Of a stretch of 39,768 bases of DNA, positions 21,368-28,019 are shown piece after piece. The DNA lies in NCBI GenBank assembly GCA_038065675.1, contig JBBTQM010000011.1, forward strand, positions 1 to 39,768, given 5' to 3'. Within the stretch, counting starts at the first letter, position 1. Each line of letters starts with the position of its first letter. This DNA is from JAUYLU01 sp038065675 (GTDB lineage Bacteria > Patescibacteriota > Minisyncoccia > Phycocordibacterales > VMEP01). A model generated the notes under the pieces. It made no database searches, was not told the origin of the DNA, and saw nothing but the letters and a program-made list of their open reading frames with translations. Made by a program: the position numbers and the translations under genes.

Positions 21368-21438
21368 CGGGCTGTAGTATAGTGGTAGTACGCAAGCATG
21401 GGGTGTTTGTAGTCCCGGTTCGATTCCGGGCAGCCCGA
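21368..21438 (+). tRNA. tRNA-Pro (anticodon GGG)
   Basis: Acceptor CGGGCTG (21368-21374) with CAGCCCG (21431-21437); the C1-G72 pair is typical of bacterial proline tRNAs. A short D stem GTA/TAC, anticodon stem CAAGC/GTTTG with loop ATGGGGT, T arm CCCGG-TTCGATT-CCGGG. No CCA is encoded after discriminator A. Eight bases later the MazG-like gene starts. Confidence 0.93.
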
Positions 21439-21445
21439 TACGATT

Positions 21446-21763
21446 ATGGAAAAATATCAAAAGGAATTAGATAAATTTTACAAAAAGAACGGCTGGCCAT
21501 ACTGGTCTCCGCTTTCAATTTTAGGCCGTCTTTTTGAAGAAGGAGGGGAGTTTGCCAGACTGGTCAATCATCTTCACGGCGATAAAAAGAAAAAAGATAC
21601 CGAGAAAGAACAGGAGATGGAGGAAGAAATTGGCGATATCATCTACACACTTATTTGTTTTGCTAATTCAAATGGCATTAGTTTGGATAAAGCCATACGC
21701 AAAAGTTTTGACAAAATGACCGGTCGAGACAAAAATCGGTTTGGTAAAAACGCCAAAAATTAG
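21446..21763 (+). CDS. MazG-like nucleotide pyrophosphohydrolase
   Basis: 105 residues, all-alpha NTP pyrophosphatase fold. The metal-binding EExxE...ExxD pattern is present: FEEGGEFARLV near residue 30 and EEEIGDIIYTLICF near residue 60. Such proteins hydrolyse (d)NTPs, often damaged or regulatory ones, to monophosphates. The C-terminal segment (DKMTGRDKNRF) is typical of the small MazG-like group. It follows tRNA-Pro by a few bases and may be co-transcribed with it. The exact substrate is not predictable. Confidence 0.8.
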   Translation: MEKYQKELDKFYKKNGWPYWSPLSILGRLFEEGGEFARLVNHLHGDKKKKDTEKEQEMEEEIGDIIYTLICFANSNGISLDKAIRKSFDKMTGRDKNRFGKNAKN

Positions 21764-21781
21764 TACAGTATCGTAGTTATT

Positions 21782-21852
21782 GGGCCTATGGTATAGCAGT
21801 AACACACGTCCATGGCATGGACGAGTCCGGGGTGCGACTCCCCGTAGGTCCA
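21782..21852 (+). tRNA. tRNA-Ala (anticodon GGC), unusual T loop
   Basis: Acceptor GGGCCTA (21782-21788) with TAGGTCC (21845-21851) including the G3-U70 alanine wobble. Anticodon stem CGTCC/GGACG, loop ATGGCAT. The T arm is CGGGG-TGCGACT-CCCCG: position 55 is G where U is nearly universal. The D stem is imperfect and no CCA is encoded. A copy of its 3' end occurs at 21989-22005. Confidence 0.85.
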
Positions 21853-22005
21853 CAGCATTACAAATAATCGGCGAAACGTCGGTTATTTGGTATGCTGTAG
21901 CGAAGCGTCGGGGGAGTCGCAAGACGGAGCCAGCTTGGCGGGCGAGTTGGGGTCGCGCGAATTTTCAGCATAAAATTACGCGTGACCAACTCCCCGTAGG
22001 TTCAC
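21837..22005. repeat. duplicated tRNA-Ala 3' end bounding a hairpin-rich insert
   Basis: ACTCCCCGTAGGTCCAC (21837-21853) recurs at 21989-22005 with one change. The insert contains a long hairpin (21852-21898: ACAGCAT/ATGCTGT and CAAATAA/TTATTTG), a second sequence complementary to the tRNA T arm (GGGGAGTCGC, 21911-21920), and a further GTTGG...CCAAC hairpin. It looks like an attachment-site or insertion scar; no gene lies in it. Confidence 0.65.
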
Positions 22006-22011
22006 CATATT

Positions 22012-22320
22012 ATGAAAATTGACAAAGATACAATTCCAATCAACGCGCGCCATTGGGACAACTGGAGCTTTGTGCATCTCGGAAGCGGAATTATTGCGGG
22101 GTGGCTTATAGACCCGATAATTGCTTTTACCCTTTTGGCCGCTTATGAGCCGATAGAGATATTCGTGTTGAGCCCATTTCTTTATCGGCGTTTTAAAATT
22201 ATTTTTGGCAACGAATCGTGGAATAATGCACTTATTGACATCGTTTTCAATACCGTCGGCATATTTATCGGCTATAATTTTTTGCGTATTTTAATAGAAC
22301 CGCCGTTTATTTTATTTTAA
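22012..22320 (+). CDS. small membrane protein
   Basis: 102 residues with about three hydrophobic segments (around 20-40, 42-58 and 78-98). Motifs include NARHWDNWSFVHLGSG near the N-terminus and NESWNNALIDIVFNTVG; the conserved-looking polar residues (His, Trp, Asn, Asp) next to membrane segments suggest a specific function, but no family is recognised. Its start follows directly on the duplicated tRNA-Ala 3' end, so that element may supply its upstream region. Confidence 0.6.
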   Translation: MKIDKDTIPINARHWDNWSFVHLGSGIIAGWLIDPIIAFTLLAAYEPIEIFVLSPFLYRRFKIIFGNESWNNALIDIVFNTVGIFIGYNFLRILIEPPFILF

Positions 22321-22382
22321 TTTTTAATATGGGCGCGTAGCGCCGAGGCAACCTTTTTTCAAAATCGGGATTTGGAGCACTT

Positions 22383-22412
22383 TTGTCATAATTCAATAAA
22401 TACTGATACAAT
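22383..22412 (+). promoter_or_regulatory. extended -10 promoter, leaderless transcript
   Basis: TTGTCA (22383-22388), 18 bases, TGA-TACAAT (extended -10; TACAAT 22407-22412). Seven bases after the -10 is the ATG at 22419, so the mRNA very likely starts on the start codon. Confidence 0.6.
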
Positions 22413-22418
22413 TAATTT

Positions 22419-23894
22419 ATGAATAATCAGAGAGGCTTTGTTGGTATACCTGTTCTCCTTTTGGTAATAGCCGTTGCCGGTGGCGTTGGTTATTATGTAG
22501 TTTCCCAAAAGGGGAATCGGCCTCCTACTCCAACAACATCGGTTAATGATAATCTATATAAACCACAGAACGAAGTTAATAAACCCCCAATAACTTCTCA
22601 AAAGCAAGAAGAAAATACCACATCGAGCAATCAACCGCAATCAACCCAGACAATCACCCCTAAACAAACATCTACTCCTAAAACTGTCTCTCCTACAGTG
22701 CCTAACCCAACTTCGGTTAGTCAATCGGGAAATAAAAAAATCACATCATGTAGTTCCATTACAGAAGCCGGAAGTTATACTATGGACAAAGATTTAAATG
22801 TTACTGGCAACGGCTGTTTGGATATTAAGAACGTAAATGATGTTATTGTTGATTGCGGTGGACATGCGATCATCCTTGATCAGCAAAACAAACCTAATAA
22901 CGAAGCGATTAAACCCTTGTTAGGGTTTAATAATGTCAAAAGATTTTCTGTAACATCCTGCAACTTTAAGGTAGTTAACCCGAGCCCTGTACCCTCAACT
23001 GTAGTTATTGAAAACAGCAGCGATGGGTTCATTTTGAACTCGACTTTTTATGACCCAACTGTTACATCAAATGGTTTAGATGTTTTTTCTATAATTCTTG
23101 ACCGTACTACAAGAGTCAAGTTCAGTGGCAATATTGTGTACGGTATCTACCAACAACATTATTCAAATAATAATACTATAGAGAACAATACCTTTTCTCC
23201 GACGCTAAAAACCTTGAAACAGATTCTAGTTCCTGTTGGCATGGATCATGGAAGTCACAATATTGTTCGCAATAATATTATTGATGGTAAATGGAATGGT
23301 AGCGATCCGAGTTTGCAGTTTGGGGCCGATGACGGGATTGAATTCGCCGATGAATCGTATGATACGATCCAACAAAATAAAATTAAAAACAATTGGGATT
23401 GTGGCATAGAAACAGATGGATTAATTCAAAATTCTACAATTTCGGGCAATACTATCATAAATAGCGGTATTTGCGGGATAGGTGCCTGGTACAATAATAG
23501 TTGGAAAGGAAATATCATTGCAAATAACATTATAGACTCATCTCCAAAAATATTTTACTTTTTTAGATTGTACGCCTTGCGCCCGAGTGAAAGTGCGGTC
23601 TATTTTACCGATAATATTTTTCGTGGTAATAGCTTTTTAAACCCCACTCAAGATGTTTCTGCGGTTTTTTCCTTTCACGCCTCTGGTGGAGGTGAAAAAG
23701 GGGGTATCGATAATACTCCTTATATTGCTTCTAACAATCAGTTTGTCAATAATAATTTTAACTCTAAACTTCGAGCACCTTTTTTCAATCCTCCTTCAAT
23801 GGCGATTGATGGCGGGGGAAATATTTGCGGAACCATAGCTGGAGGTGATTACCCTAATATCGCAGACTTTCCTTTAAAATGTACTTCACAATAA
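22419..23894 (+). CDS. anchored parallel beta-helix surface protein
   Basis: 491 residues. The N-terminus (basic, then RGF and a hydrophobic helix to about residue 28) resembles a type IV prepilin-like signal or a simple anchor. Residues 30-105 form a Pro/Thr/Ser/Gln-rich flexible linker. From about 110 on there are repeated Asn-rich turns with hydrophobic strands (NNTIENNTF, NIVRNNIID, STISGNTIINS, GNIIANNIID), the pattern of a right-handed parallel beta-helix (NosD/CASH or pectate-lyase-like). Family members bind or cleave polysaccharides. Its base composition is more AT-rich than flanking genes, which hints at acquisition by transfer. Confidence 0.75.
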   Translation: MNNQRGFVGIPVLLLVIAVAGGVGYYVVSQKGNRPPTPTTSVNDNLYKPQNEVNKPPITSQKQEENTTSSNQPQSTQTITPKQTSTPKTVSPTVPNPTSVSQSGNKKITSCSSITEAGSYTMDKDLNVTGNGCLDIKNVNDVIVDCGGHAIILDQQNKPNNEAIKPLLGFNNVKRFSVTSCNFKVVNPSPVPSTVVIENSSDGFILNSTFYDPTVTSNGLDVFSIILDRTTRVKFSGNIVYGIYQQHYSNNNTIENNTFSPTLKTLKQILVPVGMDHGSHNIVRNNIIDGKWNGSDPSLQFGADDGIEFADESYDTIQQNKIKNNWDCGIETDGLIQNSTISGNTIINSGICGIGAWYNNSWKGNIIANNIIDSSPKIFYFFRLYALRPSESAVYFTDNIFRGNSFLNPTQDVSAVFSFHASGGGEKGGIDNTPYIASNNQFVNNNFNSKLRAPFFNPPSMAIDGGGNICGTIAGGDYPNIADFPLKCTSQ

Positions 23895-24036
23895 GTTAGC
23901 GCCGACTTCACCGTTTCGAGCGAGCAGGCAAAAAAATGGAGGAGATGAGGGAAATTTTTGCTCGCGGGGCGGTTCAGTCCTCGTCTGGATGTTCGCCAAA
24001 GTAGGTTCGTATTTTAACCAAAAGGTACCACAAAAT

Positions 24037-24711
24037 ATGAGAGTCCAAAAGTATTTATCGGAACAGGGGATTTTATCCCGCAGGAAAGCGGAAGAGTATA
24101 TTCGCGCGGGAAAAATTTTAATAAACGGGGAAGTGGCTAAAATTGGCGCCAAGATTGATCCGGCGAAAGATAAGGTTGAAGTTGCTGGCGGAACGGATAA
24201 TTTTGAAACAGTCGCGATAAATAAACCGCGGGGGATTGTCTCATCAAAAATAACGAAAGAAGGTAAAACAGTGTTTGAACTGTTTCCCCGATTTAACCAT
24301 CTTCATATAACCGGCAGACTTGATAAAGAAAGCGAGGGGTTAATGATTCTTACGAATGATGGCGTACTGGCTAAAAAAATAACCGGTAAAGAGCACTCCA
24401 TTGAAAAAGAATACAGAGTGTCCGTTCGGGAAGATGTGCAGGATACGCAACTGCGGGCTATGGCGGCGGGGCTTCGCCTCCGCGACGGGATAACGCTTCC
24501 GGCTAAAACCAGAAGATTAGGACGGCATGAGTTCTCTTTAACATTAAAAGAGGGCAGAAATCATCAAATTCGGCGAATGGCGGATAAAATACATTTGACC
24601 GTTACGCGTCTTATCCGCGTAAGAATAGGGACTATTAATCTTGCCGGACTGAAAGAGGGGAACGCCAGAGTATTGAGTAAAAAAGAAGTTGACTCGTTTA
24701 AGCGGTCTTAA
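24037..24711 (+). CDS. RsuA/RluB-family pseudouridine synthase
   Basis: 224 residues from the ATG at 24037; the longer frame from 23989 lacks homology in its first residues. N-terminal S4 RNA-binding domain (MRVQKYLSEQGILSRRKAEEYI..G.I.ING), then the catalytic domain with INKPRG, the active-site Asp in GRLDKESEGL, EKEYRV, and EGRNHQIRRM. It isomerises a specific uridine in rRNA: RsuA acts on 16S; RluB, RluE and RluF act on 23S. The target cannot be decided here. An imperfect hairpin (23920-23937 with 23954-23965) precedes the gene. Confidence 0.88.
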   Translation: MRVQKYLSEQGILSRRKAEEYIRAGKILINGEVAKIGAKIDPAKDKVEVAGGTDNFETVAINKPRGIVSSKITKEGKTVFELFPRFNHLHITGRLDKESEGLMILTNDGVLAKKITGKEHSIEKEYRVSVREDVQDTQLRAMAAGLRLRDGITLPAKTRRLGRHEFSLTLKEGRNHQIRRMADKIHLTVTRLIRVRIGTINLAGLKEGNARVLSKKEVDSFKRS

Positions 24712-24794
24712 TTTCTCTAGAGTTTTTTTAAAAAATCTGCTTTACTGGTTAGGTTGATTCGGGCTGTAGTATACCGGTAGTACGCGCGCTTCGG

Positions 24795-24894
24795 GGTCAA
24801 TTACATTGTCGGGGTGTATTACAGCGGTAGTATACGCGCTTCGGGAGTGCGAGACCCGGGTTCAACTCCCGGCACCCCGACAATGTAATTGACC
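24795..24894. repeat. 22-bp perfect inverted repeat enclosing tRNA-Pro(CGG)
   Basis: 24795-24816 and 24873-24894 are perfect inverted repeats of 22 bases. The inner seven bases are the acceptor stem of tRNA-Pro(CGG); the outer 15 extend that helix into the flanks. The transcript would carry the tRNA on a 22-bp rod. Confidence 0.9.
24810..24880 (+). tRNA. tRNA-Pro (anticodon CGG), nested
   Basis: Acceptor CGGGGTG (24810-24816) with CACCCCG (24873-24879), discriminator A. Anticodon stem CGCGC/GTGCG (one G-U), loop TTCGGGA; T arm CCGGG-TTCAACT-CCCGG. No CCA encoded. It lies within piece boundaries of a second, broken tRNA-Pro, and its acceptor helix is extended by flanking inverted repeats. Confidence 0.85.
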
Positions 24895-25086
24895 GGAAGC
24901 ACAAATTGCTTCCGTGGGAATTTCCAGGAGAAATTTGTGAAGACCGGGTTCGAGTCACGCGTCGTTTATTGCTATAAATGCGCGCGACCCCGCCTCGGCA
25001 CGTCTGCCTGCGGCTCTTGCACTTCCACGTGTTCAGTGCAAGCCCGGCAGCCCGATTAGGAATCAACAGAAAATTTTTGAATAAAT

Positions 25087-25157
25087 GGGCTCATAGTAAA
25101 GTGGTATTACGCGTCGTTCGCAATGACGAGGCCCGGGTCCGATTCCCGGTGAGTCCA
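25087..25157 (+). tRNA. tRNA-Ala (anticodon CGC)
   Basis: Acceptor GGGCTCA (25087-25093) with TGAGTCC (25150-25156), including G3-U70. Anticodon stem CGTCG/TGACG, loop TTCGCAA; T arm CCGGG-TCCGATT-CCCGG, where position 55 is C, not U. No CCA encoded. Its ACGCGTCGTT stretch also occurs in the second interruption of the neighbouring broken tRNA-Pro. Confidence 0.88.
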
Positions 25158-25268
25158 CAATTCTGAATTTGAAGAAAGATTGTCCTCGCCTGTACCGAAA
25201 ACCGCCAAGGAGCCCGTGAACAAATCGGCTGAAACTGCATTTTAATTTTGGGAAAAGAAAATTTTTTC

Positions 25269-26066
25269 ATGGATAAAGAAATTAAAAAAGAAAAACTCAT
25301 AAAATTTGCTAAATCTGTTTTAGCTGACCCAGAACATAGTGATGAATTAAAGCAGTTGCTCATTCGATTATTACTCACGGAAGATGTTGTTATTCAGACG
25401 TATGTTAATTATGACCTTGATATTTTTGCCTACAAAAACGAAATCTATGAATCTCTGCCAATGCGTTTCGTTCTCTATATGCACAATGTTTTGCGCGGCA
25501 GTTGGCATATCGAGAGACAACAATTATTATTTGATTTAGTCAAAAAACATTCACCAAAAACTCTTGCTGATGTGGGCTTTGGGATTCCAGGGAAATACAC
25601 GAAGGAATACGTTCTGAAAGAAAGGTGTAAAACGATTCTGTTGGATTGTTTCCCGTCGGCTTTACAATTTGCGAAAGAACTTTTAGCGCTTTGGGATACA
25701 AGCTGGAACAAAACTATCGAACTTCGGGAATACAATATGGATACTCTTGAATCGCCCGGGCAATATGACGGATATATATTTTGGGATTCCATTGAACATA
25801 CAAAAGACCCAACGAAGTATCTGCAAATGATTGTCAAAGCTTCACCTGCGAATGCAACATTTTTCTTTTCCATACCAATTGGTCCCCCTGTGCCAGTACA
25901 TTTTATGTCTTGGGAGACAGAAGCAGTGGCCGAGAAGTGGCTTAATGATAACGGGCTTCAAGTTCTTTCTCGAAGAACGGTGCAATCAAATCCGCAAGTC
26001 GACCTTTTTGCAGATAGTTTTACTGAACCCTTTTATAATCTAATTGTTGATTGTAAAAAGAACTGA
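25269..26066 (+). CDS. class I SAM-dependent methyltransferase
   Basis: 265 residues from ATG 25269. A helical N-terminal region (about 1-95) precedes a Rossmann-fold methyltransferase: motif I LADVGFGIPG near residue 108, motif II with an acidic end (ILLDCF), and a motif IV/post-I region YDGYIFWDSIEHTKDP that resembles small-molecule methyltransferases of the UbiE/COQ5 type. The C-terminal part has aromatic and Pro-rich segments (FFFSIPIGPP). The substrate is unknown. AT-rich compared with the next gene. Confidence 0.75.
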   Translation: MDKEIKKEKLIKFAKSVLADPEHSDELKQLLIRLLLTEDVVIQTYVNYDLDIFAYKNEIYESLPMRFVLYMHNVLRGSWHIERQQLLFDLVKKHSPKTLADVGFGIPGKYTKEYVLKERCKTILLDCFPSALQFAKELLALWDTSWNKTIELREYNMDTLESPGQYDGYIFWDSIEHTKDPTKYLQMIVKASPANATFFFSIPIGPPVPVHFMSWETEAVAEKWLNDNGLQVLSRRTVQSNPQVDLFADSFTEPFYNLIVDCKKN

Positions 26067-26146
26067 TTTTGTTTGCCGCCAAAGAAAAACTTGAAATTAT
26101 CCTTGAAATAAGAGCTTTTTTGTTGGTTTAATCATATAGATTGGAC

Positions 26147-26175
26147 TTGACAGAATAGATTAGATATGCTATATT
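26147..26175 (+). promoter_or_regulatory. near-consensus promoter with extended -10
   Basis: TTGACA (26147-26152), 17 bases, TGC-TATATT (TATATT 26170-26175). The start would be near 26182. This is one of the two strongest promoters in the window; the other drives the putative ncRNA at 32788. Both share TGC before the -10. Confidence 0.75.
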
Positions 26176-26215
26176 AGTAAAATAGCTCTTTGAGAATAAG
26201 TGAGAGAACGACAAA

Positions 26216-26339
26216 CTGTCTGCTCCGTGAGTAGCCCAATGGGTATCTTATTTTAATTTTTAATAAGGTATCTGGTGTGCTACTCGCGTCGAAAGACGAT
26301 GAAGCGCTTTTTCAAACCGCAATCCCGCGGAGCAAACAG
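26216..26339 (+). promoter_or_regulatory. folded leader RNA, candidate riboswitch or sensor
   Basis: A 124-base domain closed by a 12-position helix (26216-26227 with 26328-26339, 11 pairs). Inside are a long hairpin: GAGTAGC (26229-26235) with GCTACTC (26279-26285), continuing after a small internal loop as an 11-bp stem 26242-26252 / 26262-26272, and a CGTC-GAAA-GACG tetraloop hairpin (26287-26298). It lies between a strong promoter and a strong ribosome site (AAGGAGG, 26354-26360). No known riboswitch consensus recognised. Confidence 0.6.
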
Positions 26340-26366
26340 CTTCATTAGCAGCCCAAGGAGGGCACC

Positions 26367-27035
26367 ATGAAGAAAATTCGCAATTCGGATAAGCTGGTGG
26401 AAACGATCGTTGGCCGCGGCATGAGCCGCTGGTTCTCAGTCAAGAGCCGAGTGGCGAGCTCTGGGGCACCAACCTTTTCTCTGGTGTACCACTCGTTCAG
26501 GGGTGGGGAGATTCCGCTAACAATCGACATGCCGCTCAGAGAGGTCAAGGCGGACCTGCAAAAATTCGTTGAGACCAACTCCCTGACAGAGTTCCGCTAT
26601 GTCGCGGAGCTTGTGGAGGAGCTTGGCGGCAGTGTCAACGGCGGGAAGCCGCGTTTCTACGAACCATTCCTAAACTCAGGCTGTTGGGAGTGGTGCGAAA
26701 AGTGCCACGGCCTCAAGAAGGGCCGGGTGGTACTGTCCGAGGGGCAGTATCTCCTGCGTCCCACGGAGGAAGGAAACCGACAGTATGGTTCAATCGCGGA
26801 GCTTTGCTCCTGCGGCGGGCACGAGGTCGAGATAGTCCTCGGCCGGTACTTCGTGGCCGAGGGGCTCACCTGTGGTTGGCCGCACTCGGGCAAGCCGCTC
26901 GTCGTCCGCGACAACGGCAACATGGCCGACGGCCAGGCGCGTGAGGAATACGGGCAAACCGGAACGCTCCGGGAGCTCGGTCTCTTCGCTTCATTCGCCG
27001 AAGCCGTCGAGGCCGCGACTACTCGCGCCAGCTAG
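26367..27035 (+). CDS. orphan soluble protein with Cys pairs
   Basis: 222 residues, no signal or membrane segment, no recognised family. A possible metal site is formed by Cys and His residues from about 105 on: CWEWCEKCHG, then CSCGGHE and CGWPHSG. The gene is clearly more GC-rich than its neighbours and favours GC-ending codons, which suggests either transfer or high expression. Translation signals are strong (AAGGAGG six bases before ATG), as are the promoter and the terminator at 27094. The leader is a long folded RNA, so expression is probably controlled. Function unknown. Confidence 0.7.
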   Translation: MKKIRNSDKLVETIVGRGMSRWFSVKSRVASSGAPTFSLVYHSFRGGEIPLTIDMPLREVKADLQKFVETNSLTEFRYVAELVEELGGSVNGGKPRFYEPFLNSGCWEWCEKCHGLKKGRVVLSEGQYLLRPTEEGNRQYGSIAELCSCGGHEVEIVLGRYFVAEGLTCGWPHSGKPLVVRDNGNMADGQAREEYGQTGTLRELGLFASFAEAVEAATTRAS

Positions 27036-27093
27036 TTTCTGTGTCGCGCAGAGTTCTTTCATTGAGTTGAGGACACGGCCTCACTCACTATCA

Positions 27094-27130
27094 AGCCCCA
27101 AGTGGTTCGCCACTTGGGGCTTTTTCTTTT
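27094..27130 (+). terminator. strong intrinsic terminator
   Basis: AGCCCCAAGTGG (27094-27105) with CCACTTGGGGCT (27110-27121), UUCG loop, then TTTTCTTTT. Confidence 0.95.
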
Positions 27131-27214
27131 CTCAAAATTGGCTCGCGCTATTTTCAGAATATCCCACCAAACACCACATTAAAACTTTTTTGATTGCCGT
27201 TGGTTATAAGTTTT

Positions 27215-27520
27215 ATGAAAAAAGAATATTTTTTAAAGGGGTTTATGCACGCGGGCGGGGTTTTTATCTACATCACCGCCGTGGTTTCGGTTCTCTTCAA
27301 TAAGAAGATTTTTGAAAACGAGCCGGAGTTTTTTATCCCCGTGTTTATGCTCCTCCTTTTCGTAATATCGGCGTCAATAACCGGACTTTTGGTTTTAGGC
27401 AGGCCAATTTGTTTGTATATGGATGGATTTAAAAAAGAAGCGTTTACGCTTCTTTTTTCAACCATTGCGTGGCTTGCCGTTTTTTTGATTCCAATCACAG
27501 GCCTACTTGTCTTCTTATAA
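27215..27520 (+). CDS. small three-helix membrane protein
   Basis: 101 residues from ATG 27215. Three hydrophobic segments (about 8-28, 41-62, 78-100) with short charged loops; KKEYFLKGFMHAGG at the start suggests the N-terminus is inside. No family recognised; proteins of this size and layout are common in Parcubacteria. No clear ribosome site. It is followed by the convergent minus-strand terminator. Confidence 0.6.
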   Translation: MKKEYFLKGFMHAGGVFIYITAVVSVLFNKKIFENEPEFFIPVFMLLLFVISASITGLLVLGRPICLYMDGFKKEAFTLLFSTIAWLAVFLIPITGLLVFL

Positions 27521-27557
27521 TTTAAAAAAATACCCCGACAGCAAATGTGCCGCGGGG
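27521..27557 (-). terminator. probable terminator, minus strand
   Basis: On the minus strand CCCCG...CGGGG (27533-27557) with partial inner pairing, followed by TATTTTTTT. It ends the gene at 27582-27845. Confidence 0.5.
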
Positions 27558-27581
27558 GGAGATTGGCAAAAGCAGGAGAAT

Positions 27582-27845
27582 TTAGTCTGTAGCGTTTTCG
27601 TCCTTGGGCACGAAGACCTCGTCTGTGAGGACAAGGTAGGCGGCAGTCACGGCGAGGGCAAAAAATGCGATTGCCATACCCTTGAAAAGCCACTCGTGGA
27701 GCGTCTGCCCCATGCCCTTGACTAGCGGGCTGTCGCCGATGGTGTAGAAAGCGACGCCACCAACGATGGTAACAACGGCAACCATAGCGAAATAAGCAAC
27801 CATGATTAGTACTTTGTACTTTTTGAAGAATTTTTCGACTCTCAT
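27582..27845 (-). CDS. small two-helix membrane protein
   Basis: 87 residues. Membrane segments at about 10-34 and 54-73, separated by a short outside loop (GDSPLVKGMGQTLHEW). A strong ribosome site (AGAGGAGAG) stands upstream on the minus strand and a TTGACA promoter above it, so it is well expressed. No family recognised. Divergent from the SpeD-like gene, with which it shares the intergenic promoter region. Confidence 0.7.
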   Translation of the reverse strand: MRVEKFFKKYKVLIMVAYFAMVAVVTIVGGVAFYTIGDSPLVKGMGQTLHEWLFKGMAIAFFALAVTAAYLVLTDEVFVPKDENATD

Positions 27846-27881
27846 AAATCTCTCCTCTTTTTGGTCGGAACAGCTTTTGAT

Positions 27882-27910
27882 AAATTAATACATTGTTTGT
27901 AATTTGTCAA
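27882..27910 (-). promoter_or_regulatory. promoter for the minus-strand membrane protein
   Basis: On the minus strand TTGACA (27905-27910), 17 bases, TAATTT (27882-27887). Confidence 0.55.
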
Positions 27911-28019
27911 TGTAAAGAGGATTTCAACAGTTCGGAAGAATTTTTTACTGTATTTTTTGGAAAAAAGATTTATACTAACTTCAGATGTTTTTTCAACCCA
28001 CCCTTTGGAGGGAATTATT

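Larger units (their letters stand above)
24760..25055 (+). pseudogene. interrupted tRNA-Pro gene in three pieces
   Basis: Piece A (24760-24797) begins CGGGCTG and runs through a D arm to an anticodon loop TTCGGGG. Piece B (about 24937-24955) holds the T-stem strand CCGGG and loop TTCGAGT. Piece C (25043-25055) is CCCGG-CAGCCCG-A, completing the T stem and acceptor stem of A. Joined, the pieces total about 70 bases, a tRNA length. The interruptions hold a complete tRNA-Pro(CGG) in a long inverted repeat, and perfect hairpins (24894-24914; 25016-25042). The anticodon stem does not close cleanly, so I call it a disrupted gene. Confidence 0.6.

Noticed and set aside
26684..26944. Alternative plus-strand frame inside the GC-rich orphan gene
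   Set aside because: Arg/Gly/Ala-rich shadow typical of GC-rich coding DNA; the main frame has the strong ribosome site.
27507..27725. Plus-strand frame opposite the 87-residue membrane protein
   Set aside because: No start signals; the minus-strand gene has a ribosome site, promoter and two clear membrane helices.
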